Below, one piece after another: positions 6,898 through 15,063 of a stretch of DNA of 23,855 nt. The position numbers were made by a program, and so were the translations under genes. The notes under the pieces were generated by a model. It was not told the DNA's origin. It saw nothing but the letters and a program-made list of their open reading frames with translations, and did no database searches. The stretch covers positions 1 through 23,855 of the forward strand of contig CABUCQ010000019.1 in NCBI GenBank assembly GCA_902490095.1, in the 5' to 3' direction. Position 1 is the stretch's first letter. Each line of letters starts with the position of its first letter. The DNA comes from an uncultured Collinsella sp. GTDB lineage: Bacteria > Actinomycetota > Coriobacteriia > Coriobacteriales > Coriobacteriaceae.

Positions 6898-7964
6898 TAT
6901 GCGTTCCCCTGTTTGGTGCCCTTCATGCGGTACAGGGAGTCCGCAAGAATGGCAGGGTTGTTAACGCCAAAGTCGCCCAAGCGCTCCGGATCCTCGCTGA
7001 TGTCGTCCATGAGCTCCTGCAGCGAGCCATACTCGTCGACGATCTTCTCGGCCACGCCGTCGCGCACGACGGACACGCGCGAAAGCGTGCGCAGACCCAG
7101 CGGCGTCATGACGGAGTCCTCGTCCAGGTCGTCATAGCCCAGAACTGCCGCCACATGCTGCGGGTCAGACAGGTCCTTAGGCGTCATGCGGCTCAGCTCG
7201 GCTCGGATCTTCTCGGCGTTGGCCTCAGAGGAATCGCTTGCGTAGTCGCGGATCATCAGGTCGTATTCGGTATCCATGCTGGAGCCCGCGAGCTGCTCGA
7301 GCTGCATCTGCACGAGCTTGCCCTGGTTACCCAGCTTGACGATGCAATCCTTAAGCTCAGTCTTTGCCTGCTGCATGATCTCAAAGCTCGAGAAAATACC
7401 GGTAATGTCGGCGAGCGTAACGTAGTCGTCGAGCTCGAGGGCCGTCAGGCGCAGCAGGGAGCGATCGAGCGACTGACGGGTGGTCTGGAGCGTGGCAACG
7501 AGCTGGTTGACCGAGCTCATGATGGTGGTGACAGGCTGAATCTCGTAGCTCTTACCGTGGACGTACACGTTGACGACGGCACGACGAGCCGAAACCGAGA
7601 TCACGATGGCGTCGGTGAGCACCGACATGCGAGCGGCAGTACGGTGACGCATGCCCGTCTCACTCGTGGCAAGCGAGGGATCGGGATTGAGGTGGAAGTT
7701 GGCGCGCAGGATCTGGGTGAGGTCGCCATCGATAACGATGGCGCCGTCCATCTTGGAAAGCTCGAACAGGCGGTTCGAGGTAAACGAAATGTTGAGCGGG
7801 AAGCCGTCGTTACCGGCAGCGAGCACGTTTTCGGTGTCGCCGACGCAGATAAGGGCGCCCAGGTGACCGGCAATGATCATGTCGAGGGCGGTGCGGATCG
7901 GCTGGCCAGGTGCCGTCAGACGAATGGCCTGTTCCATACGCTTTTGCAGCTCGTTCTTATCCAA
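6897..7964 (-). CDS. disA: Diadenylate cyclase DisA (c-di-AMP synthase, DNA-integrity scanner)
   Basis: A 355-residue protein. The N-terminal DAC domain carries the catalytic DGA (73-75) and RHRTA (106-110) motifs. A helical linker follows, and the C-terminal end has a helix-hairpin-helix DNA-binding domain (about 300-350: RTLSRVSVVRDGVAEKIVDEYGSLQELM). It makes c-di-AMP from two ATP; in Bacillus the octamer scans DNA for branched intermediates. The start is a TTG at 7962-7964: GGGAG lies 7 bases upstream, and the reading LDKNELQKRMEQAIRLTAPG fits the family N-terminus. It is the first gene of the housekeeping operon and is divergent from mntP, sharing a 221-base intergenic region. The radA gene often found next to disA is not in this window. 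Confidence 0.96.
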   Translation of the reverse strand: MDKNELQKRMEQAIRLTAPGQPIRTALDMIIAGHLGALICVGDTENVLAAGNDGFPLNISFTSNRLFELSKMDGAIVIDGDLTQILRANFHLNPDPSLATSETGMRHRTAARMSVLTDAIVISVSARRAVVNVYVHGKSYEIQPVTTIMSSVNQLVATLQTTRQSLDRSLLRLTALELDDYVTLADITGIFSSFEIMQQAKTELKDCIVKLGNQGKLVQMQLEQLAGSSMDTEYDLMIRDYASDSSEANAEKIRAELSRMTPKDLSDPQHVAAVLGYDDLDEDSVMTPLGLRTLSRVSVVRDGVAEKIVDEYGSLQELMDDISEDPERLGDFGVNNPAILADSLYRMKGTKQGNA

Positions 7965-8126
7965 GGCATCGCTCCCATCGTATACGCTCCATAAACGCTA
8001 AATAGTTTCTCACGGTTTGTCCCCGCGGCGCTTGCGAAATCCGATGCTTACAGAATGAGCGAACACCGCTTAGGTAGCTCATTTGGGACGGGGCTCTTTT
8101 AGCTGCTCATGTGGTAGCATCGGGTT

Positions 8127-8185
8127 TCATATAAATGAGGGAGTAGTCGTGTAATCGGGTTCGCCCGCAGAGAGGGAGCCAGACT
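8127..8185 (+). promoter_or_regulatory. mntP leader with UUCG hairpin; possible short manganese-riboswitch-like element
   Basis: The leader contains GAGGGAGTAGTCG (8137-8149), similar to the GGGGAGUAG core of the yybP-ykoY manganese riboswitch, and CCAGACT (8179-8185) just before the start codon, similar to the closing segment of that motif. Between them is a 4-bp hairpin CGGG-TTCG-CCCG (8156-8167) with a stable UUCG loop. The gene downstream encodes a manganese exporter, the classic target of this riboswitch. The element is shorter than the usual one of about 100 bases, and I could not fold the complete cross-over structure. Confidence 0.3.
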
Positions 8186-8764
8186 ATGGGACTCGCAGAG
8201 CTTGTGTTGCTCGCTATCGGCCTTTCTATGGACGCTTTTGCCGTATCCATCTGCAAGGGCCTTGGCATGAAAAGGATCAACCTTAAGGTCGCCGTGATAC
8301 TCGGCCTGTTCTTTGGCGGTTTCCAGGCCGGCATGCCCGTAATTGGGTGGGCTCTTGGTAGCCAGTTCATGGGCATCATCAGCCCCATCGACCACTGGAT
8401 CGCCTTTATCCTGCTCGCCTTTATCGGCGGCAAGATGCTGTGGGAAGCCTTTACTGAGGACGAGAACGAAGGCGACGGCAAGGATGCCGAAAAGATCGAC
8501 CTGGGCGAATATCTAATCCTTGCCATCGCCACCTCGATTGACGCGCTTGCCGTGGGCATCTCGTTTGCCGCGCTCTCGGTCGATATCGTTCCCGCCGTGT
8601 CGCTCATTGGCATCACGACCTTTGTCTTCTCCGTTGCCGGCGTAGCGATCGGCCACACCTTTGGCGCGCGCTACGAAAAGCCCGCCACCATCGTGGGTGG
8701 CGTCGTGCTCGTCCTCATCGGCCTCAAGATTTTGCTGGAGCATCTGGGGATTTTGGCGCTGTAA
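8186..8764 (+). CDS. mntP: Manganese efflux pump MntP
   Basis: A 192-residue membrane protein of six helices built as two repeats: LSMDAFAVSICKG (D16) in helix 1 and ATSIDALAVGIS (D119) in helix 4 carry the conserved aspartates used for Mn2+ transport. An acidic cytoplasmic loop (EDENEGDGKDAEK) separates the halves. It exports Mn2+ from the cell. GGGAG at 8174-8178 lies 7 bases before ATG. A strong terminator follows at 8795-8826. The gene is transcribed divergently from disA. Confidence 0.94.
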   Translation: MGLAELVLLAIGLSMDAFAVSICKGLGMKRINLKVAVILGLFFGGFQAGMPVIGWALGSQFMGIISPIDHWIAFILLAFIGGKMLWEAFTEDENEGDGKDAEKIDLGEYLILAIATSIDALAVGISFAALSVDIVPAVSLIGITTFVFSVAGVAIGHTFGARYEKPATIVGGVVLVLIGLKILLEHLGILAL

Positions 8765-8794
8765 AACACCCTTCAAAACTAAACGTCCGGATGA

Positions 8795-8826
8795 GGCCTC
8801 ATGCAGAGTTTTGCATGAGGCCTTTT
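8795..8826 (+). terminator. Terminator of mntP, overlapping a hipBA operator copy
   Basis: A perfect 11-bp stem (GGCCTCATGCA at 8795-8805, complement at 8812-8822) with a 6-base loop is followed by TTTT. The inner part of the hairpin is the first of three operator copies described at 8801-8870. Confidence 0.8.
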
Positions 8827-8870
8827 CATGCAGACTTTTGCATGTCATACTATGATGCAAAAGTCTGCAC
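8801..8870 (+). promoter_or_regulatory. Three HipB-type operators at 27-bp spacing
   Basis: The dyad ATGCA-N6-TGCAT occurs at 8801-8816 and 8828-8843, and with one change (ATGCA-N6-TGCAC) at 8855-8870. The starts are exactly 27 bp apart. The second and third copies together form a perfect 15-bp inverted repeat (8829-8843 and 8855-8869) around CATACTATG, which likely holds the -10 region. E. coli HipB operators have the same plan (5-base arms around a fixed spacer), so autoregulation by the downstream HipB is likely. The last copy ends 14 bases before the hipB start. Confidence 0.75.
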
Positions 8871-8884
8871 GTTAGGAGATCGCC

Positions 8885-9316
8885 GTGGATACCCTTCCCA
8901 TCACCACACCGCGCCAAGCTGGCATCTACGTGCGCCAGGCACGCGAGGCTCAGGGTCTCACCCGTGCCGCCCTCGCTAATAAGGCCGGTGTTTCGGAGCG
9001 CCTGCTCGCATCGCTCGAGCTGGGAGATGCCACGGGCATTCGGCTCGACAAGCTGTTGACCGTCTTTAACGCACTCGGCATAGGTCTCTTTGCGCAAAGC
9101 GATAACGACTCCATCGCATCGCCCTCCGAACATCCGATGACGATAGCGGACCTCCCTATCGCGAACTCGAATGCCCTGCCAAAGCCAAGCGTAGGCAGAC
9201 GACCCGCTCGACAAGGAACGCCAGCTTTCTATGGTGCCTTGCTGGCCCAAATCGCAGCCGAGCAAGGCCTTTCCGGCACTTCAGACCTCTCCTTTGGCTG
9301 TAAGGTTGTGAAATAA
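8885..9316 (+). CDS. hipB: HipB-like antitoxin/repressor (Cro/C1-type HTH)
   Basis: A 143-residue protein. Residues about 14-68 (GIYVRQAREAQGLTRAALANKAGVSERLLASLELGDATGIRLDKLLTVFNALGI, abbreviated features: QGLTRAALANKAGVS is the HTH core) form an XRE/Cro-type DNA-binding domain as in HipB. It should neutralise HipA and repress the operon through the sites at 8801-8870. The start is GTG, supported by AGGAG at 8874-8878. It is longer than E. coli HipB (88 residues): a tail of about 70 residues includes a basic GRRPARQG segment and an unrecognised helical stretch. The stop codon touches the start codon of hipA, with no gap. Confidence 0.85.
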   Translation: MDTLPITTPRQAGIYVRQAREAQGLTRAALANKAGVSERLLASLELGDATGIRLDKLLTVFNALGIGLFAQSDNDSIASPSEHPMTIADLPIANSNALPKPSVGRRPARQGTPAFYGALLAQIAAEQGLSGTSDLSFGCKVVK

Positions 9317-10621
9317 ATGGCAGAAATGGAGCTTGCGACCCTCATTTGTGGCGAAATCGCCGGCACTCTCCGGCAAGACGAGCATGGACTCTGCAGCTTT
9401 GTATACGCCCCAACCTATCGCGGGGCACCGCTATCGTTAACAATGCCGCTTTCCAATCGCACATATGGCCATAACATCGTCCGTCCGTTCCTATTTGGCC
9501 TTTTGCCCGACAGCCAAGAGCAGCGTCGCGCTATTGCCGCCGAGCATGACGTTGCATCCAACAACCCCGTCGCCCTCTTGTGCCATATCGGTCTTGACTG
9601 CGCGGGGGCCGTTCAGTTTTGTCGAGCCGATCAATTAGATGCCGCCCACGGCAGGGTCTCAGCATACCGCCCGCTTACCAATTCTCAAATCGCTCACAAG
9701 CTCAAAGCAATTCGCGATGACGAAAGAGAGACATGGATGGGCTCCAACGAAAGCTGGTCCCTGGGCGGCAACCAAGGCAAATTTGCACTAGCTTGGCATG
9801 ATGGACAATGGTGCGAATGTCTAGGGTCATCCCCCACTACCCATATCTTCAAAAATGGTGTCGTTGGGTTCAAACATCAGGCCTTAAACGAATTCGTCTG
9901 CATGAAAACAGCTCGGCGTGTTGGCATTCCAACTGCCAACGTCTCCTATTGCACATTTGAAGACGAAGCCGCGCTCGTCGTTGAACGGTACGACAGAATG
10001 GTCAATAGCAGCGGAAATATCGAAAGGCTGCATCAGGAGGACTTTTGCCAGGCGCTCGGTGTATTGCCAACCCAGAAATACACCGCCGACGGAGGACCAA
10101 CTACACGAGACATCCAAGAACGACTGATTAACACAGTCCCCCACCACATGAATCTTGTGCTTTTTACCTATATGTTGTTCTATAACGCCATTATCGGAGC
10201 GCCTGACGCACACGCTAAAAACTACTCGCTCATCCTAGGCAAAGGCACAAACGCGGCGCTCGCACCCATGTACGATGTCGCATCGGGCTTAGCATACGAA
10301 CGTATGCGGCGAAAAGCGCGCCTCGCCATGAGCGTTGGCGGCGAAAATCGTGTGGGGCGAATCGGTCCAGGCGCTATCCGCCGATACCACGGTATGGGCG
10401 ATCCCGCGCTGGAGGCGGCGCTTACCGATGCCGGGCTATCCGAGAAGTTTTGCTTTGCGACCATGATGGACCTCGCCTACGAGGTACCCATTTGCATGGA
10501 AGAGGTCATGGACGAATACGCCGACCTGCCCGGCATGGCGGACCTGCGCGAGCATATGCTCGGCCCCGTCCGCGAAAACTGCCAGCGCACCCTCGACCTC
10601 ATCAAGGCGGATATGGGCTAG
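9317..10621 (+). CDS. hipA: HipA-family serine/threonine kinase toxin
   Basis: A 434-residue protein of normal HipA length. The N-terminal subdomain (LSLTMPLSNRTY...RPFLFGLLPD, 39-65) is typical of HipA. SWSLGGNQGKFAL (146-158) is the glycine-rich loop with S148 at the position of the autophosphorylated serine of E. coli HipA. HIFK (176-179), VERYDR (222-227), and QEDFCQALG follow. The catalytic loop is GAPDAHAKN (D297, N302) and the metal-binding motif is APMYD (D320), with the same spacings as E. coli D309/N314/D332. Known HipA phosphorylates GltX and halts translation, giving dormancy; the substrate here is not known. All key residues are intact. It forms a two-gene operon with hipB. Confidence 0.92.
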   Translation: MAEMELATLICGEIAGTLRQDEHGLCSFVYAPTYRGAPLSLTMPLSNRTYGHNIVRPFLFGLLPDSQEQRRAIAAEHDVASNNPVALLCHIGLDCAGAVQFCRADQLDAAHGRVSAYRPLTNSQIAHKLKAIRDDERETWMGSNESWSLGGNQGKFALAWHDGQWCECLGSSPTTHIFKNGVVGFKHQALNEFVCMKTARRVGIPTANVSYCTFEDEAALVVERYDRMVNSSGNIERLHQEDFCQALGVLPTQKYTADGGPTTRDIQERLINTVPHHMNLVLFTYMLFYNAIIGAPDAHAKNYSLILGKGTNAALAPMYDVASGLAYERMRRKARLAMSVGGENRVGRIGPGAIRRYHGMGDPALEAALTDAGLSEKFCFATMMDLAYEVPICMEEVMDEYADLPGMADLREHMLGPVRENCQRTLDLIKADMG

Positions 10622-10652
10622 ACGCCAATCAATTTCCCATTTCTTAAAAGCA

Positions 10653-10693
10653 GAGAAGGGGCACCCGTCGCAAAAGCTCGGATGCCCCCTCTC
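10653..10693 (-). terminator. Hairpin between convergent hipA and pepD
   Basis: An 11-bp stem with one mismatch (arms 10653-10663 and 10683-10693, GAGAAGGGGCA) lies between the two convergent stops. Read on the minus strand it is followed by TGCTTTTAAG, so it serves pepD best; it may also slow transcription from hipBA, where no T run follows. Confidence 0.6.
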
Positions 10694-10748
10694 GTAATGT
10701 CATTTGCAATCCGCTAGCACGTGACTCGGACTACTGCTAGTGCCACCT

Positions 10749-12206
10749 TTATGCGGCAAGGCGCTTGAGGACGTCGATGAGCAGCTCGTAGAAGCGCTCG
10801 GCAGAAGCGAGCTCCATGCTCTCGTCCGGGGTGTGGACATCGGAGAGCGTCGGGCCCACGGCGATGGCGTCCAGACCGTGCAGGGCCTCGGCAAACAGTC
10901 CGCACTCAAGGCCGGCGTGAATGGACTCGATGCGCAGCTCGGAGCCAAAGAGCTCGCGATAGCTCTCGACAAAGACGTCGCGGACCGGCGAATGCTCGGC
11001 ATAGCTCCAGCCGGGATACTCAAACTCAAACTTGGCGTCGAAGCCCAGGACATCGGCCAGCGTCTGCAGGCGGTCCTTGAACTCGTTCTGCAGCGAGGTG
11101 ATCGAGGAGCGCGGGGACAGCATGATCTTGACCTCATCGTCAGAAGTGGCAACCACACCGATGTTGGAGGAAACCTCGACGGAGCCGTCGGTGGCGACGT
11201 TGCGGCGAATTACGCCGTTAGGGGCAAGACGCAGAGCGCGGATGAGGGCAAGCGCGGACTTCTCATCCATGGCCTCGACCTCGGCGTTGTCGGCAATCTC
11301 GACCGTGCAGGTAAAGCCGGGGTCGAAGACCTCGAGCTCGGCAGTGACGTCGGCGATGATGCCCTTTGCGATCTGGGCCGCGGCCTCGGCGGCAGCGTGG
11401 TCGGCGTAGACCAGAACAGCCTTGCACTCACGGTTGATGGCGTTGTCCTTGGTGCCGCCGTTGAAGCTGACGATGGCGGGCTCGCCGGCAACCATCAGGC
11501 GGTCGATGATGCGGGCCATGATGAGGTTGCCGTTGCCGCGCTCCAGGTGGATATCGCTGCCGGAGTGACCGCCCAGCAGGCCCGAGATGTCGAGCGTGAG
11601 GGTGCTACCGGTCTTGTGCTCGCGCGCGATCGGGCAGGTGTAGGTAACGACGACGCCGCCGGCGCAGCTGACGGTGGCAACGCCCTCTTCCTCGGAGTCA
11701 AGGTTAATCATGGTGCGGGCGCTAATCTGGGACTTGTCGAGCGTCTCGGCGCCGACCAGGCCAGTCTCCTCGTCGGTGGTGAATACGCACTCGAGGGCAG
11801 GGTGAACGATCGAATCGTCATCGAGAACAGTGAGCATCAGAGCGACGGCGATGCCGTTGTCGGCGCCCAGGGTAGTGCCGTTGGCGGTGAGAACGCCGTC
11901 CTTGACGACCAGGTCGATACCATCGGTCGTGAAGTCGTGCTCAACGGAGCCCAACTTGTCGCACACCATATCGATGTGGCCCTGCAGCATGACGGTCGGG
12001 GCATTCTCGGCGCCGGCAGATGCGGGCTTGCGAATGATGACGTTGTAGACCTCGTCCTGATAAACGTCGAGACCGCGCTCCTTGGCAAACGCGACCAGGA
12101 AATCGCTGATGCCCTTCTCGTTGCCAGACCCACGGGGGATCGCGCTGACCTCCTCAAAGAAATGGAACAGCTGGGCGGGTTCGTAGCCGGTAATCTTGTA
12201 GTCCAT
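10749..12206 (-). CDS. pepD: Aminoacyl-histidine dipeptidase (Xaa-His, M20C)
   Basis: 485 residues when begun at MDYKITGYEPAQLFHFFEEV, exactly the length of E. coli PepD. AAGGAGG just upstream of 12206 supports this over an earlier in-frame start at 12311. Metal ligands and catalytic residues are visible: H77 and D79 (QGHIDM), D116 (GADNGIA), E146/E147 (DEETG), D170 (NLDSEEEG), and a C-terminal histidine in SDVHTPDE. The family is a cytoplasmic dizinc metallopeptidase that splits dipeptides such as carnosine and Xaa-His for amino-acid recovery. It is a single-gene unit with its own promoter and terminator. Confidence 0.94.
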   Translation of the reverse strand: MDYKITGYEPAQLFHFFEEVSAIPRGSGNEKGISDFLVAFAKERGLDVYQDEVYNVIIRKPASAGAENAPTVMLQGHIDMVCDKLGSVEHDFTTDGIDLVVKDGVLTANGTTLGADNGIAVALMLTVLDDDSIVHPALECVFTTDEETGLVGAETLDKSQISARTMINLDSEEEGVATVSCAGGVVVTYTCPIAREHKTGSTLTLDISGLLGGHSGSDIHLERGNGNLIMARIIDRLMVAGEPAIVSFNGGTKDNAINRECKAVLVYADHAAAEAAAQIAKGIIADVTAELEVFDPGFTCTVEIADNAEVEAMDEKSALALIRALRLAPNGVIRRNVATDGSVEVSSNIGVVATSDDEVKIMLSPRSSITSLQNEFKDRLQTLADVLGFDAKFEFEYPGWSYAEHSPVRDVFVESYRELFGSELRIESIHAGLECGLFAEALHGLDAIAVGPTLSDVHTPDESMELASAERFYELLIDVLKRLAA

Positions 12207-12250
12207 GGTGCCTCCTTGGCGCAACTGGTTAGACAGTAAGACATGCGACT

Positions 12251-12279
12251 TGTATATTCCCAGACTTTGCGTGCATAAA
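12251..12279 (-). promoter_or_regulatory. Promoter of pepD
   Basis: On the minus strand TTTATG (12274-12279) and TATACA (12251-12256) are separated by exactly 17 bases, 45 bases before the pepD start. The -10 is good, the -35 weak. Confidence 0.45.
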
Positions 12280-12363
12280 CCAGTCGAAAACGCCGAGCGC
12301 TCTCGCATCATCGGCTAACGGTGGACCGCATAGCGTAACGGTCACAACTTCCGCAGCTCTACA

Positions 12364-12395
12364 AATCGAGGCGCCCTTTCCGGAGCGCCTCGATT
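12364..12395 (-). terminator. Terminator of clpC
   Basis: A perfect 11-bp stem (AATCGAGGCGC at 12364-12374, complement at 12385-12395) with a 10-base loop lies 25 bases beyond the clpC stop. The U tract is poor (ATTTGT). Confidence 0.65.
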
Positions 12396-12420
12396 GCGCG
12401 TATCAAATTGTCGCCACGCC

Positions 12421-15063
12421 CTACAGCGCGCCAGAGCCGGCTTGCATCATGCCACCGGGGCCCGAGCTCACGCCGCTGCTCACAGGCGCGGCGTTTCCGG
12501 TGTGCGGCGCCGCCGGAGCGGTATCGCCCCCGAGCGCACCCGCCGGACGCGGCGCTGGAATCTCGCCTGTGCCATGGCTAAAGACGAACTTGCCGTCGGC
12601 CACGTCGCACAGGACGGTATCGCCCTCGCCCCACTCGCCGGCCAGCAGCTCCTCGGACAGCGGGTCCTCGATGAGCTTTTGGATGGCGCGGCGCAGCGGA
12701 CGCGCGCCATTGGTGAGGTCAGTGCCCTCGGCCACGATCTTGTCGTAGGCCGCATCGGTGAGCTTGATGTTCATGCCATTAGCGATCAGGCGCTGACGCA
12801 GGTCGTCCACCAGCAGGTGCGCGATCTTGGTCAGGTTCTCGCCCGAGAGCTTCTGGAACACCACAATGTCGTCGATACGGTTGAGCAACTCGGGGCGGAA
12901 CAGGCGCTTGAGCTCGCCCATCGCGCGGCCCTTGATCTCGCTCGACGTGAGACCCTGCTCGCCGGTGGTGCCAAAGCCAACGCTCGCATCCTGCGCGATC
13001 TCGCGGGCGCCCACGTTTGACGTCATGATGATCACGGTGTTGCGGAAGTCAACCGTCTTGCCCTGGCTATCGGTCAGACGACCCTCCTCCAGCACCTGCA
13101 GCAGGATATTGAAGATGTCGGGGTGCGCCTTCTCGATCTCGTCGAACAGCACGACCGAGTACGGGTGACGGCGAACAGCCTTGGTGAGCTGGCCGCCCTC
13201 GTCGTGGCCCACATAGCCCGGGGGGCTACCGATGAGCTTGGAGACCTCGAACTCACTGCCAAACTCCGACATATCGAAGCTGATGAGCGCGTCCTTGCTG
13301 CCAAAGAGATACTCGGCGAGCGTCTTGGCGAGCTCGGTTTTGCCCGTGCCGGTGGGGCCCAGGAAGATAAAGCTGCCGCCGGGGCGACGCGGGTCCTTGA
13401 GCGGCGAGCGGCTGCGGCGCACGGCCTTGGCAACGGCCTCGACGGCCTCGTCCTGACCGATGATGCGCGTCTTGAGCACGCTTTCGGCCTGCAGCAGGCG
13501 GCGGCTCTCGCTCTCGGTGAGCGAGGACACCGGCACGCCCGAGGTCACGGACACGATGTCGGCAATCTGGGAGACATCGATGGTGAGCGGGCTGGCGTCG
13601 AGCTCGGCCGTCCAGGCAGCCTTGGCCTCGGCGAGCTCAATCTCGGCAGCCTTTTGCTGCTCGGTGATCTCGGCGGCCTTGTTCATGTCGTCGCTCTCGG
13701 TGGCCTCCTGCGCGGCGGCCTTAAGCTCCTCCACGCGATGCTCGGCCTCGCGCACCGGCTCGGGCGCGCGGTTGGCGGCGATGCGGGCGCGGGCGCCGGC
13801 CTCGTCAATGAGGTCGATGGCCTTATCGGGCAGGAAGCGATCCTGGATGTAGCGGTTGGAGAGGTTCGCGGCGGCCTCGATAGCACCCTGCGTATAGCGC
13901 ACATGGTGGTGCTCCTCGTAGCGCGGCTTGAGCGCGGTCAGGATCTTGACCGTGTCCTCGACGCTCGGCTCCTCGACATCGATGGTCTGGAAGCGACGCT
14001 CGAAGGCCGGGTCCTTGGTGAGGTACTTGCGGAACTCCTCGGCCGTGGTGGCACCGATGATCTGGAAAGCACCGCGTGCGAGAACGGGCTTGAGCATGGA
14101 GCTCGCGTCGATGGAGCCCTCGGCAGAGCCGGCACCGATGATGGTGTGCATCTCGTCGATAAACAAGATAACGTCGTCGGCTTCGGTCGCCTCCTGGATC
14201 ACGTTCTTGAGGCGCTCCTCAAACTCACCGCGATACTTGGCACCCGCGACAAGACCCGGCAGGTCGAGCGTCCAGATATTCTGGTTCATGAGGTTCTCGG
14301 GCACGTTGCCGGCTGCAATCTGCTGAGCCAGGCCCTCGACGATGGCCGTCTTGCCCACGCCGGGGTCGCCCAGAATGAGCGGGTTGTTCTTGGTGCGGCG
14401 CGAAAGAATTTCCATCATACGCTGGACTTCCTTTTCGCGACCAATTACAGGGTCGAGCTCGCCATCGCGCGCCTTTTGCGTGAGGTTGGTGGCGAACTGC
14501 TTGAGCGTATCGGTGCCACTCCCCTTTTGCTGAGAGGCATCCGAGCCGCTAAAGAACGGCAGGCCCGCACCGGGACGACCAGCACCGGCGCCGGCAAGCG
14601 GACGCTTCTTGTCCTGGTCCTTGGCGGTGAGTTTCTCGATAGCCTTTTTGACGGAGGCGGACGACACGCCCAGGCGCATGAGGATGTCCATGGCCATGCC
14701 GTTGCCCTCTTCGACGATACCGATGAGCAGGTGCTCGGTCGACACGTAGGTCTGATTGTTCTCGCGCGCCACGCGGAATGAACGCTCCATCACGCTAATG
14801 ACGAGCGGCGTAAAGGCAAGCTTGGCAGCCTCGGTCTCCTCGCTGGGCTCGGGGACCGTGGTCTGGACCTCCTTGAGGGTGTCCATGATGTCGTCGTAGG
14901 AGATATCAAGCGAGCGCAGCGCCTCGGCAGCAATGCCCTCGTCCTCCTTGGCGAGTGCGAGCAGCAGGTGCTCGGTGCCCACCTTATTTGAGTGCAGATC
15001 GAGCGCCTCCTGTTTGGCCATCGACATGACCTTGCGCGCTCGATCGGTAAATCTATCTAACAT
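12421..15063 (-). CDS. clpC: AAA+ unfoldase subunit ClpC
   Basis: 880 residues from MLDRFTDRARKVMSMAKQEA. A start 33 bases upstream is possible but adds residues foreign to the family, while AAGGAAAC precedes the chosen ATG. The N-terminal double Clp repeat covers 1-145; AAA-1 has Walker A GDPGVGKT (232-239) and Walker B LFIDEMH. The ClpC middle coiled coil (about 430-480) is followed by AAA-2 with GPTGTGKT (568-575) and VVLFDEIEKAHPD. It unfolds proteins for ClpP in the cytoplasm. The C-terminus is a low-complexity tail rich in G, A, S and P, ending GPGGMMQAGSGAL. No CtsR box, CIRCE or HAIR element was recognised in the 192 bases upstream. Confidence 0.95.
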   Translation of the reverse strand: MLDRFTDRARKVMSMAKQEALDLHSNKVGTEHLLLALAKEDEGIAAEALRSLDISYDDIMDTLKEVQTTVPEPSEETEAAKLAFTPLVISVMERSFRVARENNQTYVSTEHLLIGIVEEGNGMAMDILMRLGVSSASVKKAIEKLTAKDQDKKRPLAGAGAGRPGAGLPFFSGSDASQQKGSGTDTLKQFATNLTQKARDGELDPVIGREKEVQRMMEILSRRTKNNPLILGDPGVGKTAIVEGLAQQIAAGNVPENLMNQNIWTLDLPGLVAGAKYRGEFEERLKNVIQEATEADDVILFIDEMHTIIGAGSAEGSIDASSMLKPVLARGAFQIIGATTAEEFRKYLTKDPAFERRFQTIDVEEPSVEDTVKILTALKPRYEEHHHVRYTQGAIEAAANLSNRYIQDRFLPDKAIDLIDEAGARARIAANRAPEPVREAEHRVEELKAAAQEATESDDMNKAAEITEQQKAAEIELAEAKAAWTAELDASPLTIDVSQIADIVSVTSGVPVSSLTESESRRLLQAESVLKTRIIGQDEAVEAVAKAVRRSRSPLKDPRRPGGSFIFLGPTGTGKTELAKTLAEYLFGSKDALISFDMSEFGSEFEVSKLIGSPPGYVGHDEGGQLTKAVRRHPYSVVLFDEIEKAHPDIFNILLQVLEEGRLTDSQGKTVDFRNTVIIMTSNVGAREIAQDASVGFGTTGEQGLTSSEIKGRAMGELKRLFRPELLNRIDDIVVFQKLSGENLTKIAHLLVDDLRQRLIANGMNIKLTDAAYDKIVAEGTDLTNGARPLRRAIQKLIEDPLSEELLAGEWGEGDTVLCDVADGKFVFSHGTGEIPAPRPAGALGGDTAPAAPHTGNAAPVSSGVSSGPGGMMQAGSGAL

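Noticed and set aside
8054..8083. AATGAGC-N16-GCTCATT dyad in the disA-mntP spacer
   Set aside because: Only 7 bp, no link to a clear promoter or to a riboswitch fold; could be an operator, but the evidence is thin.
10740..12239. 499-codon plus-strand frame opposite pepD
   Set aside because: pepD has the exact family length and all catalytic residues; the opposite frame is low-complexity and has no motif.
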